The notes under the pieces were generated by a model. The model saw only the letters and a list, made by a program, of their open reading frames with translations. It was not told where the DNA came from and made no database searches. 56,158 nt of DNA from Shimia haliotis. Its GTDB lineage: Bacteria; Pseudomonadota; Alphaproteobacteria; Rhodobacterales; Rhodobacteraceae. Of the stretch, positions 22,865-31,215 are shown piece by piece. Every line of letters begins with the position of its first letter. The first letter of the stretch is position 1. The stretch is from contig NZ_FOSZ01000012.1 of NCBI RefSeq assembly GCF_900114415.1, positions 1 to 56,158 of the forward strand, read 5' to 3'. Both the position numbers and the translations under genes were made by a program.

Positions 22865-23629
22865 TCAGGCCGTTTTTTCTTGTGTGGGAGGAAAAGTCCC
22901 CAGAATATCCAACACATCTCTTTTTGCGGCCTCTTGCCAAAATTCGCTAAACTCCGGTGCCAAGGCGTTTCGCGGCGCATCAATGTTCCGCCAACGCGAA
23001 TAGATTGCGCGACTTACTTCGAATTCTTTACGGCGGCGGGCCCGGTCCGGATGGACCATAAGATTCTTGATTTCTGTATACTTTGTTGTCCGGCCACACA
23101 CAGTGAGCGCTTCGGCAACAGCGTCACACGCGCTAAATTGGTTCGGGCTTTCGTCGTTTCTCGAAAGCTCCAAGTCAAAGTCCTCAACTAATTCAAGGGT
23201 CAGGCTCCACAAGAAGGATTTTGCCAGCCAATCTTTTTTCCGAGGCCTTCTTGCCTTACGCGGGCGGACAAGTTCGCCTTTGAGGGCATTTGCGGCGAAA
23301 TCGTTTAACGGCTCCAATAGGATGACTTTCGCGGCTATGTTCGTTGCGCACACTTCGACCAAGTAATCGAAAAACTCACAATCAAGTTCAGCCAGCGCCC
23401 AAAGATAAAAACCGACAAAGGGTTGGATCTCCCAATAGCTGACTTCTGACTGTTCGTAGCTTGGGTGCATTCGGTTGAATAAGTGCTTTTTTTTCAGAAC
23501 GATGTGTTCAGAGTAGTGAAAAACTGAGTCTGCGAATGTGCTTGAAGGAAAATCGAGTTCGCCTTCAGCATCGATGTTTGTCTCGACCATGTCACACGCG
23601 TAGTTTGTCGCTTTTCGATAATTGTTCAT
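22865..23629 (-). CDS. 254-residue protein coupled to the integrase, function unknown
   Basis: The ATG at 23629 overlaps the integrase stop by 4 bases (ATGA), so it is translated with the integrase. The protein is soluble, acidic in the first half and has a basic patch (RPRKARRPRKKDWLAKS, about residues 120-136). Aromatic-rich helices (YWEIQPFVGFYLWALAELD) suggest a helical fold. Near the C-terminus the segment TEIKNLMVHPDRARRRKEFE is followed by VSRAIYSRWRNID. No domain is recognised. It could help recombination or be cargo such as a defence or regulatory protein; the sequence does not decide. Confidence 0.72.
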   Translation of the reverse strand: MNNYRKATNYACDMVETNIDAEGELDFPSSTFADSVFHYSEHIVLKKKHLFNRMHPSYEQSEVSYWEIQPFVGFYLWALAELDCEFFDYLVEVCATNIAAKVILLEPLNDFAANALKGELVRPRKARRPRKKDWLAKSFLWSLTLELVEDFDLELSRNDESPNQFSACDAVAEALTVCGRTTKYTEIKNLMVHPDRARRRKEFEVSRAIYSRWRNIDAPRNALAPEFSEFWQEAAKRDVLDILGTFPPTQEKTA

Positions 23630-24819
23630 GGGCGCAACACCGCCACTTTCTGAGAGTTAGTTCTATAAAGCACCTCGGCCCAGCGCTTAGCTAAAACACG
23701 CCTTTGCTCCAAAAAATCTGTGCGTCGGTAGCTGCGTTCCACTGCACCGCCAACTGTGTGACCCAGTGCCGTTTCAGCCACATCATGCGGAGTGTTGGTG
23801 GTTTCGGCCACCCAATCGCGAAAACTGGAACGAAACCCATGTGGACGCTCGACCATGCCGCGCCGGTCCATGAATTTGCCCATCGTCATGTCGGAAATTA
23901 CGCCCTTGCGGACGCCCGGAAACAGAAAACCTTCCCGAGCAAACTTGCTGGCCTCCGCAACGACTCTTTGCGCCTCTTGGGACAAGGGCACCCGGAAATC
24001 TTCAGTCGCGCCCTTGCGGCCTTTCATAGCCTCTGCCGGGATGGTCCAGGTGTCACCGTCGATCTGGTCAAGGTGCAAATTGCGCAATGGGTAACTGCGC
24101 ACCGCTGTGAGAATAAGAAGGCGCAACGCGAGTTCGGTAACAGTGCCACCGTCCAAGGACTGATAGAAGGCAGGCGTGTCCTGCCAAGAAAGGCTTGGAA
24201 TGTGCCGAGGCTTGTGACGTTGCTTTCCCAATAGTGCCTTGGCTTTTTCGGTGGCTTGCAGGTCAACGTCCAAGCCCAGCGCCGCTGCATGGCGCATAAC
24301 GATGCTGAGTCGGTTCATGGCCTTTCGCGCGGTATCGGCCTTGTCATGCCAGATTGGGGCCAGCGTGTCGCGAATATCGCGCTGGTCGATCTGCGACACC
24401 GGGGTTTTGCCCAGCTTGGGGAGGACGTGGAGTTGCAACGGACTAAACCAGCGCCCTGCTTTTCCATCACCTTTGAGTTCGGCCTTGCGGCTTTCAAAGG
24501 CGTCCAAGGCAATATCGCTGAGAATGTGCAGGTTGCGTACGGCTTCCCGGCGCTGCCGTTCCCGCTCGCGAATGGCGTCCTTGCCTTCTCGAACCACCGC
24601 TTGCCATTTCTCCGCCTCTTGCCGCGCGGTTTTTAAGGTAACGCTCGGATAAGCGCCAAGGCCCATTTCATGCCGACGTCCAAAGCTGGTGTAGCGCAAG
24701 AACCATTGCGCCCCGCCATCCGGTCGCTTGTGAAACCACACCCCCCCGCCATCGGAATACTTGCCGGGCGGTTTGGCCTTCAATTCAGCATTTGTCAGCT
24801 TGTGTTTCGGGCGTGCCAT
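23626..24819 (-). CDS. int: Tyrosine-type integrase
   Basis: A 397-residue phage/P4-type integrase. The N-terminal DUF4102-like arm-binding domain is residues 1-90 (SDGGGVWFHKRPDGGAQWFL, YTSFGRRHEMGLGAYPSVTL), then a core-binding domain (about 100-190) and the catalytic domain. Active-site residues are Arg241 (TAVRSYPLR), His327 and Arg330 (HGFRSSF), His354 (ALGHTV) and Tyr364 (ERSYRRTD). ATG 24819 is chosen for its upstream AGGTGG. That ribosome site is itself part of the right arm-type repeat, so the integrase may repress its own synthesis. It lies 145 bases from attR. Confidence 0.94.
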   Translation of the reverse strand: MARPKHKLTNAELKAKPPGKYSDGGGVWFHKRPDGGAQWFLRYTSFGRRHEMGLGAYPSVTLKTARQEAEKWQAVVREGKDAIRERERQRREAVRNLHILSDIALDAFESRKAELKGDGKAGRWFSPLQLHVLPKLGKTPVSQIDQRDIRDTLAPIWHDKADTARKAMNRLSIVMRHAAALGLDVDLQATEKAKALLGKQRHKPRHIPSLSWQDTPAFYQSLDGGTVTELALRLLILTAVRSYPLRNLHLDQIDGDTWTIPAEAMKGRKGATEDFRVPLSQEAQRVVAEASKFAREGFLFPGVRKGVISDMTMGKFMDRRGMVERPHGFRSSFRDWVAETTNTPHDVAETALGHTVGGAVERSYRRTDFLEQRRVLAKRWAEVLYRTNSQKVAVLRP

Positions 24820-24826
24820 TTTCCAT

Positions 24827-24847
24827 CCACCTTTCCAACCACCCTCA
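24827..24847 (+). promoter_or_regulatory. Right arm-type integrase site pair
   Basis: CCACCTTTC (24827-24835) and CCACCCTCA (24839-24847) repeat with the same 12-bp spacing and orientation as the pair inside attL; 16 of the first 20 bases match. The copies sit directly over the ribosome site of the integrase gene. Confidence 0.6.
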
Positions 24848-24963
24848 ACATATGGGGTATCATGGGGCAGAATGAAACAGTGTGAGACACAAAACTCCAA
24901 TAAAATAGAGGGAAGTTGAGAAACGCTTTAACTCTTGGTGTATCAAGATTTAGGTCTTGGATG

Positions 24964-24983
24964 CCGTGTGGGGGCACCACTAA
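24964..24983 (+). other. attR core
   Basis: An exact second copy of the 20-bp tRNA-Thr end (see 20277-20296). The rest of a tRNA is not present here, which marks this as the distal junction of the element. Confidence 0.92.
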
Positions 24984-25218
24984 CTTCCCGAAATGTCTAA
25001 TTGCTGGTACCATCCGGCACCTTCTCGTGAAGACGTCCCGCGCAGCTCTTCGTTGGAAATCCCGGTGATCAACAATTGGTCTGGCTGCTCGGTCGAGTTA
25101 CGTCGCCATGTTTCCTGCAGGGTCATACAGAGCGCCGGTTTCACTGACGCGCGTTTGCTTGCGGAGTTTCAATACAAATTCTCTTTCTTTTCATGCGCAA
25201 CCGTGGAAGCCTAGCTTC

Positions 25219-26331
25219 ATGGACACAAATGTTTTTGGCAAAACGGTATTTTGGACTGTCGTCGCACTTTCTTTGCTGGTCGCGGGCGGATTGCCGATTT
25301 CGGCATACGCACAAGACCTTCCAACAACCCGAGTATATGGCCAAATCAACCGGGGCATTCTTGGGTTTGATGATGGAGAGGCTATCAACAGTTATCTCTT
25401 TGTCGACAACTCAAAGTCCGTTTCCCGTATCGGCGTGACCCATGATGCCGCTTTAAGCGGTGGGTGGAAGCTTCATCTTCGTGGCGAACTCGCTTTGCGA
25501 TGGAAAGAGACCAATGCGGTCAGCACCGATGACCCCAATCATAGTAGCTACAAGTTTGACCGTACGGAAATCCGAAAGATAGAAGCCGGATTTAGACATG
25601 ATCGCTTCGGCACGTTTACAATTGGTCAGGGCGCGATGGCGGCGGATGGCATCACGGGACTGGATTTGTCCCTGACCACTGTAGTGGCGGGAACGCCTGT
25701 GCAGGACGCAGCCGGTGGGCAGTTTTTGTTGCCGGAGGATCCCAGCGGGGCGCGTATTCGTGTCAAACAGGCGTTCCGATCTATGGGCAGCTCGCGACGT
25801 TTGCGTATTCGTTATGATGCGCCCGTGGTCAACGGGTTCCGGTTTGTCGCGGCGGCTGGGCAAGAAGTTTTGTCCTACACTGACGATCAATACTATGCCG
25901 ATGCCTCGTTGCGCTGGGATGGCGAGCAGGGGGATTTTCGGTTCCGCGCCGGGGGGGCTTTTCGGTGGATAGAAAACAGGCCCAATGTTTTTATAGCGTC
26001 CGGTTCTATCCTGCACCGTCCGAGTGGTTGGAATGTGACCCTTGCCGGAGGGTATGACAGCGATCAGGCTCGCTACATTTACGGCAAGATCGGGTATATC
26101 GCCCGATGGTTCCCCATCGGTCAAACCGCCCTTTCCATTGATGTGTATGACGGTGACAACATCGCCACCCAAAATGGGTCAAGTCGCTCCGTCGGCTTTG
26201 CCGTGGTGCAAAAGATCAAAGATCCCAAAGTGGATTTATATGCTCTTTTGCGTCGATACGATTACGACGAGCCGGGGCAAGCCTACAAAGATGCTACGGC
26301 ACTTCTGTTTGGGGCCCGTTGGAGCTTTTGA
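25219..26331 (+). CDS. Outer-membrane porin
   Basis: A 370-residue protein with a signal peptide (hydrophobic TVFWTVVALSLLVAGGLPIS, cleavage after AYA) and a mature barrel beginning TTRVYGQINRGILGFDDGE, the usual first strand of Gram-negative porins. Alternating beta strands run to the C-terminal FGARWSF; the terminal Phe is the Bam recognition residue. ATG 25219 is used since the signal peptide starts there. It is the first chromosomal gene after the element and likely monocistronic. Confidence 0.88.
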   Translation: MDTNVFGKTVFWTVVALSLLVAGGLPISAYAQDLPTTRVYGQINRGILGFDDGEAINSYLFVDNSKSVSRIGVTHDAALSGGWKLHLRGELALRWKETNAVSTDDPNHSSYKFDRTEIRKIEAGFRHDRFGTFTIGQGAMAADGITGLDLSLTTVVAGTPVQDAAGGQFLLPEDPSGARIRVKQAFRSMGSSRRLRIRYDAPVVNGFRFVAAAGQEVLSYTDDQYYADASLRWDGEQGDFRFRAGGAFRWIENRPNVFIASGSILHRPSGWNVTLAGGYDSDQARYIYGKIGYIARWFPIGQTALSIDVYDGDNIATQNGSSRSVGFAVVQKIKDPKVDLYALLRRYDYDEPGQAYKDATALLFGARWSF

Positions 26332-26519
26332 CAGGGAACGTCAGATAAGCCAAAAATCGCCGTTGGCAGGATTTTCAATAAAGTTGTCTTAAATTCGAAT
26401 GTTGAATTACATTACACCCCCCATCTCTTGTTCATGAGATGAAGCGCGAACTTCTGAGGAAACGAAAAGGGAAACGCACATCTCTCCAGTACACACAGAT
26501 CACCTTGGAGGGAACTGAC

Positions 26520-27743
26520 ATGGAAAAGAACATTATCGTAATCGGCGGAGACGGCTTCTGCGGTTGGCCAACATCCCTACACCTGTCCCGCGGCGGCTTT
26601 AACGTGACAATCGTTGACAACTTCTCGCGGCGAGCCATTGACGAAGAACTGGGCGCTCAAAGCCTCACACCGATCGCATCGATTGATGATCGCATAGCGG
26701 CCTGGAAAGAAGTCAGCGGCAACGACATCCGTTTCGAAAAAATTGACGCCGCTCAGGAATTTGACGCTCTCTACGCGCTGCTTGAAGAGCTGCAGCCTGA
26801 AGCGGTTGTTCACTTTGGCGAACAGCGGGCGGCCCCGTACTCTATGCGCGGTGTTTCTCAGAAACGCTACACAGTGGACAACAACATCAACGCCACACAC
26901 AACCTGCTCGCGGCCATCGCGGCGCTCGATCTGGACACACATGTTGTGCACCTCGGTACAATGGGCGTCTACGGCTACGACGGCGACGGTTTGGAAATCC
27001 CGGAGGGTTATCAGAAGGTTTTGGTGCCAGGGGACGACAACATCGTCTACCAGCGCGAGATCCTTTATCCGACCAATCCGGGCAGCGTGTATCACATGAC
27101 CAAGTCGATGGATCAGCTCCTGTTCCAATTCTATGCCAAAAACGACCAGATGCGGATCACGGACCTTCATCAGGGCATTGTTTGGGGCACCCAGACACCG
27201 GAAACCAAGCTGGACGACCGCTTGATCAACCGTTTTGACTACGACGGCGACTATGGCACGGTGCTCAACCGCTTCCTTGTTCAGGCGGCTGTCGGACATC
27301 CGTTGACCGTTCATGGCACTGGTGGTCAGACCCGCGCGTTCATTCACATTCGCGACACTGTACGCTGCATCCGTTTGGCGATTGAAAACCCGCCAGCACG
27401 TGGCGACCGCGTAGTGATCCGCAACCAGATGACTGAAACCCATCGGGTACGTGATCTGGCCAAGTTGGTGTCTGACATGACAGGCGCACAGTTGGCCTTG
27501 GTCGACAACCCTCGCAATGAAGCTGCAGAGAATGACCTGCGGGTGTCCAACGAGAGCTTTATTGCCTTGGGATTGCGGCCGACAACTCTTGCCGAAGGTT
27601 TGATGGAAGAAACAGTCGAGATCGCACAACGGTTCGCTGATCGGTTTGATCGCAAAACCGTTGCCGCAGCCTCGCTCTGGACCAAGAACCAGAAGCCAGG
27701 TGTTGTTGCGAATGCGCCGACGCCCACTACAACCGCTGCTTAA
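26520..27743 (+). CDS. sqdB: UDP-sulfoquinovose synthase
   Basis: A 407-residue SDR-type enzyme that makes UDP-sulfoquinovose from UDP-glucose and sulfite, the head-group donor of sulfolipid SQDG. The N-terminal NAD site reads VIGGDGFCGWPTSLHLSRGG. SqdB-specific segments are HFGEQRAAPYSM, HLGTMGVYGYDG, NPGSVYHMTKSMDQLLFQFY (catalytic YxxxK) and TDLHQGIVWGTQT. Length matches known SqdB. GGAGGG precedes the ATG at 26520. The usual sqdD/sqdC partners are absent; a large membrane glycosyltransferase follows instead, 89 bases downstream past a hairpin. Confidence 0.95.
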   Translation: MEKNIIVIGGDGFCGWPTSLHLSRGGFNVTIVDNFSRRAIDEELGAQSLTPIASIDDRIAAWKEVSGNDIRFEKIDAAQEFDALYALLEELQPEAVVHFGEQRAAPYSMRGVSQKRYTVDNNINATHNLLAAIAALDLDTHVVHLGTMGVYGYDGDGLEIPEGYQKVLVPGDDNIVYQREILYPTNPGSVYHMTKSMDQLLFQFYAKNDQMRITDLHQGIVWGTQTPETKLDDRLINRFDYDGDYGTVLNRFLVQAAVGHPLTVHGTGGQTRAFIHIRDTVRCIRLAIENPPARGDRVVIRNQMTETHRVRDLAKLVSDMTGAQLALVDNPRNEAAENDLRVSNESFIALGLRPTTLAEGLMEETVEIAQRFADRFDRKTVAAASLWTKNQKPGVVANAPTPTTTAA

Positions 27744-27766
27744 GCGCAAAGACGGTTTCTTAATCG

Positions 27767-27800
27767 AGCCCCGGCCTTTAACGTTGCAAAGGTCGGGGCT
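27767..27800 (+). terminator. Hairpin between sqdB and the glycosyltransferase gene
   Basis: AGCCCCGGCCTTT (27767-27779) pairs with AAAGGTCGGGGCT (27788-27800) over 13 bp with one G-T pair and an 8-base loop. A weak T-run follows, so termination may be partial. Confidence 0.7.
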
Positions 27801-27832
27801 TCCCCGTTTGTGGATCAAAGGGATAACGGCAG

Positions 27833-29722
27833 TTGCAATTGGACACTTCCAAAGCGTCGCAAAACGAATACTGGTCCGTCGATAGCCAGCCTGCCGATCT
27901 ATCGGGGCGTGTGCCGCTCTGGAAGGCGCCAGCTGTGTTGCTCTGCTTTTTGGTGATTTCCTCTGTCACGCTGTTTGCGCTGCAATATGATCCGCTTCTG
28001 GGGCGGTTTTTTCCGCCCAACGATTGGGTGTTCCTGCCTGTAGAGGGGCAACATTTTATCGCCATCCGTCACTTTCTGATGTCTTTTTTTGTCAGTTTTG
28101 GGCTGTTTGCCAACGGGTCGTGGCGCCATCGACTTGGGTTTATTGCGGACTTGCTGATTTCCTTTGTTGTTGTCTGTCTGCTGATTGATTTTTTTGCCTA
28201 TGCACTTTGGATTGGTTTTGGTGCGCCAATCCAGTTGCGAAACATTCAAATTGCCACCGGCTTGATTGGTTTTGCGTTGTTTTCAGCCCGGCTGTTCTCA
28301 TGGGGCAAGATGCCATTTCCGGTTTCAATGGAGATAAAGCCAAGGTCCGCAACAAAATCATTTCTGAGATTTGGAATTGTGTTGGTTTTGGCCGGTCTCA
28401 TTTCTTGGTATGTGGCACAGTTGGATTTGGAATTGGTCGCAGTTTTGCGGGATGCCTCGCTGCTTGGGGGATTGGGGCCAGGCGTATTTTTGTTTTTGCC
28501 GTCCCTTTTTCTAATGTTTTACTGTTTGGCCAAGTGGGACACGTTTTGGCGCCATGAGACAGCAGAGTTTGCGCCGGACATCACGATTGTTATCCCCGCA
28601 CACAACGAAGAATACATACTTGCCAACACACTCAAAGCGATCGATGTGGCTGCGGCGCAGTATGACGGCTCTGTGTTCGTTTTTGTCGTGGACAATAATT
28701 CCACTGACGCGACGGCCGAGGTTGCTCAGACAACGTTTGACGCTTCTCGGCATGCCAATGGGGTGGTGTTGAAGCAACCTATTGCCGGCAAGGCAAATGC
28801 GCTCAACTTGGGGTTCAGTGGGGTGGAAACAGAGTTTGTGATCCGCATTGATGCAGACACTCAGATCGAGCCCGACTCCCTGCGCCGCGCGATGCGCCAC
28901 TTTTCCGACCGCTCACTTGGGTGCCTCGGTGGCGTTCCGAACACCCGTGGCCGGTCATTTTTTGAGCGCGCGCGGCTGGCTGAGGTGTTGGTCAATCACG
29001 GCTACTATGCCATCGCCAACGAAGCTATTGATGCGCAAGTGGCCGTTCCGGGCATGTTTGCGGTGTACCGGTCCGATCTGGTCAAGTCGCTCGGTGGATT
29101 TGCTTTTGGATTGAACGGCGAGGACAGCGACATGTCCATGCGTATCGGTGAGTTGGGATATCGCATTTCTGTGGATCCGCAGGTGCGCTACGAAAGCGAA
29201 GTGCCCGCCACTTATGCGCACATGCGCGAACAGCGGATGCGGTGGTTTCGGTCTGCGTTTCACATCACCGCGCGTTGCTTTGAAGCGACACGGCTTTCCA
29301 AGCACTCACTTCGCGGGACCATTATTCTTCCGATCATGCTGCTTAATACGGCCGTACGTACGATGGGGCTGCCGCTCATCCTTTTCGGCATGATTGAGTT
29401 GCTGGAGCCATTTGATACCGGCCCCCGACCGCTTTGGGTCGCTGTCGGTGCTGTGGTCATCGGCGCGCCAACGATCGTTTCGGCAATTGCAATTTTCTTT
29501 AACCGCACGCCGAGGGCGCTGATCTATTTGCCTGAGTATACAGTTTTTCGCGGTTTACGGAGCTATTTTACGTTGGAAAGCATGCTCAGCATTTCATTGG
29601 GTCAGCGAGGATTTCACCGCACCCCCGTTACGCTAAAACCGCTTTCAAAAACGTCAGTTCCTGTTGAGGCGCATGATTCCCACATTTCCGGTGACGACAG
29701 GGTTTCCTCACCTGCCAGCTAA
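27833..29722 (+). CDS. Membrane-embedded family 2 glycosyltransferase
   Basis: About 629 residues. Six or so hydrophobic segments occupy residues 25-230, a cytoplasmic GT-A domain spans about 245-480, and more helices follow (about 490-570). Catalytic signs are DITIVIPAHNEE, FVIRIDADTQIEPD (DxD), LNGEDSDMSMRIGE (ED base) and MREQRMRWFR (QxxRW-like), the set of processive synthases such as cellulose, chitin and hyaluronan synthases. The start is uncertain: TTG 27833 follows AAAGGGA, and no ATG occurs in the first 80 codons. It may use UDP-sulfoquinovose made by the upstream SqdB, but this is inference. Confidence 0.82.
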   Translation: MQLDTSKASQNEYWSVDSQPADLSGRVPLWKAPAVLLCFLVISSVTLFALQYDPLLGRFFPPNDWVFLPVEGQHFIAIRHFLMSFFVSFGLFANGSWRHRLGFIADLLISFVVVCLLIDFFAYALWIGFGAPIQLRNIQIATGLIGFALFSARLFSWGKMPFPVSMEIKPRSATKSFLRFGIVLVLAGLISWYVAQLDLELVAVLRDASLLGGLGPGVFLFLPSLFLMFYCLAKWDTFWRHETAEFAPDITIVIPAHNEEYILANTLKAIDVAAAQYDGSVFVFVVDNNSTDATAEVAQTTFDASRHANGVVLKQPIAGKANALNLGFSGVETEFVIRIDADTQIEPDSLRRAMRHFSDRSLGCLGGVPNTRGRSFFERARLAEVLVNHGYYAIANEAIDAQVAVPGMFAVYRSDLVKSLGGFAFGLNGEDSDMSMRIGELGYRISVDPQVRYESEVPATYAHMREQRMRWFRSAFHITARCFEATRLSKHSLRGTIILPIMLLNTAVRTMGLPLILFGMIELLEPFDTGPRPLWVAVGAVVIGAPTIVSAIAIFFNRTPRALIYLPEYTVFRGLRSYFTLESMLSISLGQRGFHRTPVTLKPLSKTSVPVEAHDSHISGDDRVSSPAS

Positions 29723-29848
29723 GTAGATGCGTCGGTGAGCGGGCGAGAAACTACACTCAATTGGCGTGTCCCTAAGAGGTGGAGGAAACCGTGTGCGCTT
29801 TGTCCCCAATTGCCAGCGCCAATCCGGAAAAATGCAGACTCTCGCGTA

Positions 29849-30580
29849 TCAGGTGTTTTTTTTGAAAATGGCCTGAAACCATTTGATCGGCAGGATGCGA
29901 CCCAATGAGAATAGCCATGCAAAGGGGGCAGGGAAGGAAGTGGAGAAACGGTTTGATTGCATCGCTTTCAGCGTGCGGTCGGCGGCGTCCTCGGGGGCCA
30001 TGATTTGCGGCATCTCAAAGGCGTTTTTGGCGGTGAGGCGGGTGCGGATAAAGCCGGGGTTGATAACTTGAACTTTTACATCGGTGCCGCGCAGATCGGC
30101 GCGGATGTTTTCTGCCAGATGCATTGCAGCCGCCTTTGACGCCCCATAGCCTATGGCATTGGGCAGGCCGCGATGGCCGGCGAGTGAGCCGATCATCACC
30201 ACATGGCCTGCGTTGCGGCGGGCCATGTCAGGGACGACATGCCCAAGCACACGCAGGGCCCCCATAAAGTTGACGTCGGCCATTTTCTCAGCGGAATCAA
30301 CATCCCAATCAGCTGCTGACATCGGGTCATACGCCCCAGCGCAATAGATGACGCCATCCACGTTGCTCAGCTTGTCTGCCGCCTCTGCAACAGAGGCTTT
30401 GTCGGTCACATCCAGAGCCAGAGCTTTTGCATGTGTTAGGCTCTTGGCGAGGTCTTGGAGAGGAGGCAGCGAGCGCGCCGAAAGGATCAAACGGGCGCCC
30501 CTGTCATCCAGCGCATGGGCGAGGGCATGGCCAAGCCCGTGGGAGGCCCCCACGAGCCAATAGGTTTTGTTTTCAAACAT
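29849..30580 (-). CDS. Short-chain dehydrogenase/reductase of the RpoE regulon cluster
   Basis: A 243-residue SDR enzyme. The cofactor site is VGASHGLGHA, followed by the active-site Ser region (MIGSLAG) and YGASKAAAM (YxxxK). The ATG at 30580 overlaps the stop of the DUF3833 gene (TGATG). It is the last gene of a five-gene minus-strand operon (flavoprotein, DUF1365, CFA-type methyltransferase, DUF3833, SDR) under a sigma-E-type promoter. The order recalls the R. sphaeroides RSP1087-1091 region of the singlet-oxygen regulon; correspondence of each gene is from memory. Confidence 0.88.
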   Translation of the reverse strand: MFENKTYWLVGASHGLGHALAHALDDRGARLILSARSLPPLQDLAKSLTHAKALALDVTDKASVAEAADKLSNVDGVIYCAGAYDPMSAADWDVDSAEKMADVNFMGALRVLGHVVPDMARRNAGHVVMIGSLAGHRGLPNAIGYGASKAAAMHLAENIRADLRGTDVKVQVINPGFIRTRLTAKNAFEMPQIMAPEDAADRTLKAMQSNRFSTSFPAPFAWLFSLGRILPIKWFQAIFKKNT

Positions 30581-31173
30581 CACTCGGCTGCCAAGCTTTC
30601 AGAGGCTGCCTGAGAAGCTGGGCGCATGGTTGCGACGAGTTCGGCGACTTTGATTCCGAACTTGCGCATTTGACTGCGGTTTATGATCACTCCGTCGCCG
30701 GTGTGATACATCCAGTCGGTCACATCAAGCACATGCCCGCCGGCCTCCTCAGTCAGTTTTATGCGGTAGCTCATGCGTACTGCATTTCCGCGCTGAATGC
30801 CTCTGGCTTCGCCGATGATATCGTCCGCCGTGGCGGTGAATTGGCCGTTTTCGCCCAGCGTCAGATACCATTTGCGCAGCTGTGTGTTGCCGGTGGAGTA
30901 AGTGAAGTCTTCCGCCAAAGTGCCCGTCGTACCATTCCATTCCCCCGACATCTGAGCGACAAATGTGCTGCTCACGCGGCCGAGGGGACCGTAAATGATA
31001 CCTTCGCAAAGGATCGGGCCATTCAGGTGCTCTGTCAGGACAAACTCGGGCCCGCTTTCGGCATAGAAATCAGGATTTTGTGCCCGAAAGCCAATCCACC
31101 GACCCGCGATTGCGGCCAGCAGGAGGAAAACGGCGAGGGGGATAAGCCAGCTCATCAACATTGATTGTCTCAT
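30580..31173 (-). CDS. DUF3833 membrane-anchored or lipocalin-like protein
   Basis: A 197-residue protein. One N-terminal helix (SWLIPLAVFLLLAAIAG) anchors or exports it. The rest shows the DUF3833 pattern: FVLTEHLNGPILCEGIIYGP, LAEDFTYSTGNTQLRKWYLT, DIIGEARGIQRGNAVRMSYR. The fold is likely a beta barrel that could bind a lipid. Context with a CFA-type methyltransferase and singlet-oxygen regulators suggests handling of modified membrane lipids. AGGACC precedes the start, 43 bases after the methyltransferase stop. Confidence 0.85.
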   Translation of the reverse strand: MRQSMLMSWLIPLAVFLLLAAIAGRWIGFRAQNPDFYAESGPEFVLTEHLNGPILCEGIIYGPLGRVSSTFVAQMSGEWNGTTGTLAEDFTYSTGNTQLRKWYLTLGENGQFTATADDIIGEARGIQRGNAVRMSYRIKLTEEAGGHVLDVTDWMYHTGDGVIINRSQMRKFGIKVAELVATMRPASQAASESLAAE

Positions 31174-31215
31174 TTCGGTCCTAGGTGGGTGGCCCGATGC
31201 GGGGCCGGATCTGGA

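Larger units (their letters stand above)
20277..24983. mobile_element. 4.7-kb integrative element in tRNA-Thr
   Basis: Bounded by two identical 20-bp copies of the tRNA 3' end and carrying a tyrosine integrase next to the distal copy. All genes inside are on the minus strand: integrase, a 254-residue unknown, AlpA, three coupled small genes, an exported protein and a zinc-ribbon protein. Base composition is lower in GC and more irregular than the flanks. There is no transfer, capsid or clear replication gene, so it is either a satellite-like island mobilised in trans or a decayed element. The intact att sites, integrase catalytic residues and AlpA suggest it could still excise. Confidence 0.9.

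Noticed and set aside
24964..24983. Second tRNA fragment as a gene
   Set aside because: Only the 20-bp 3' end is present; it is the attR copy, not a tRNA gene.
24993..25214. 73-codon plus-strand frame after attR
   Set aside because: No ribosome site, no recognisable family, and a competing 48-codon minus frame (24980-25126) is equally open. Neither is supportable.
26422..26441. CATCTC/GAGATG inverted repeat upstream of sqdB
   Set aside because: Only 6 bp with an 8-base loop in AT-rich DNA; too weak to call an operator or attenuator.
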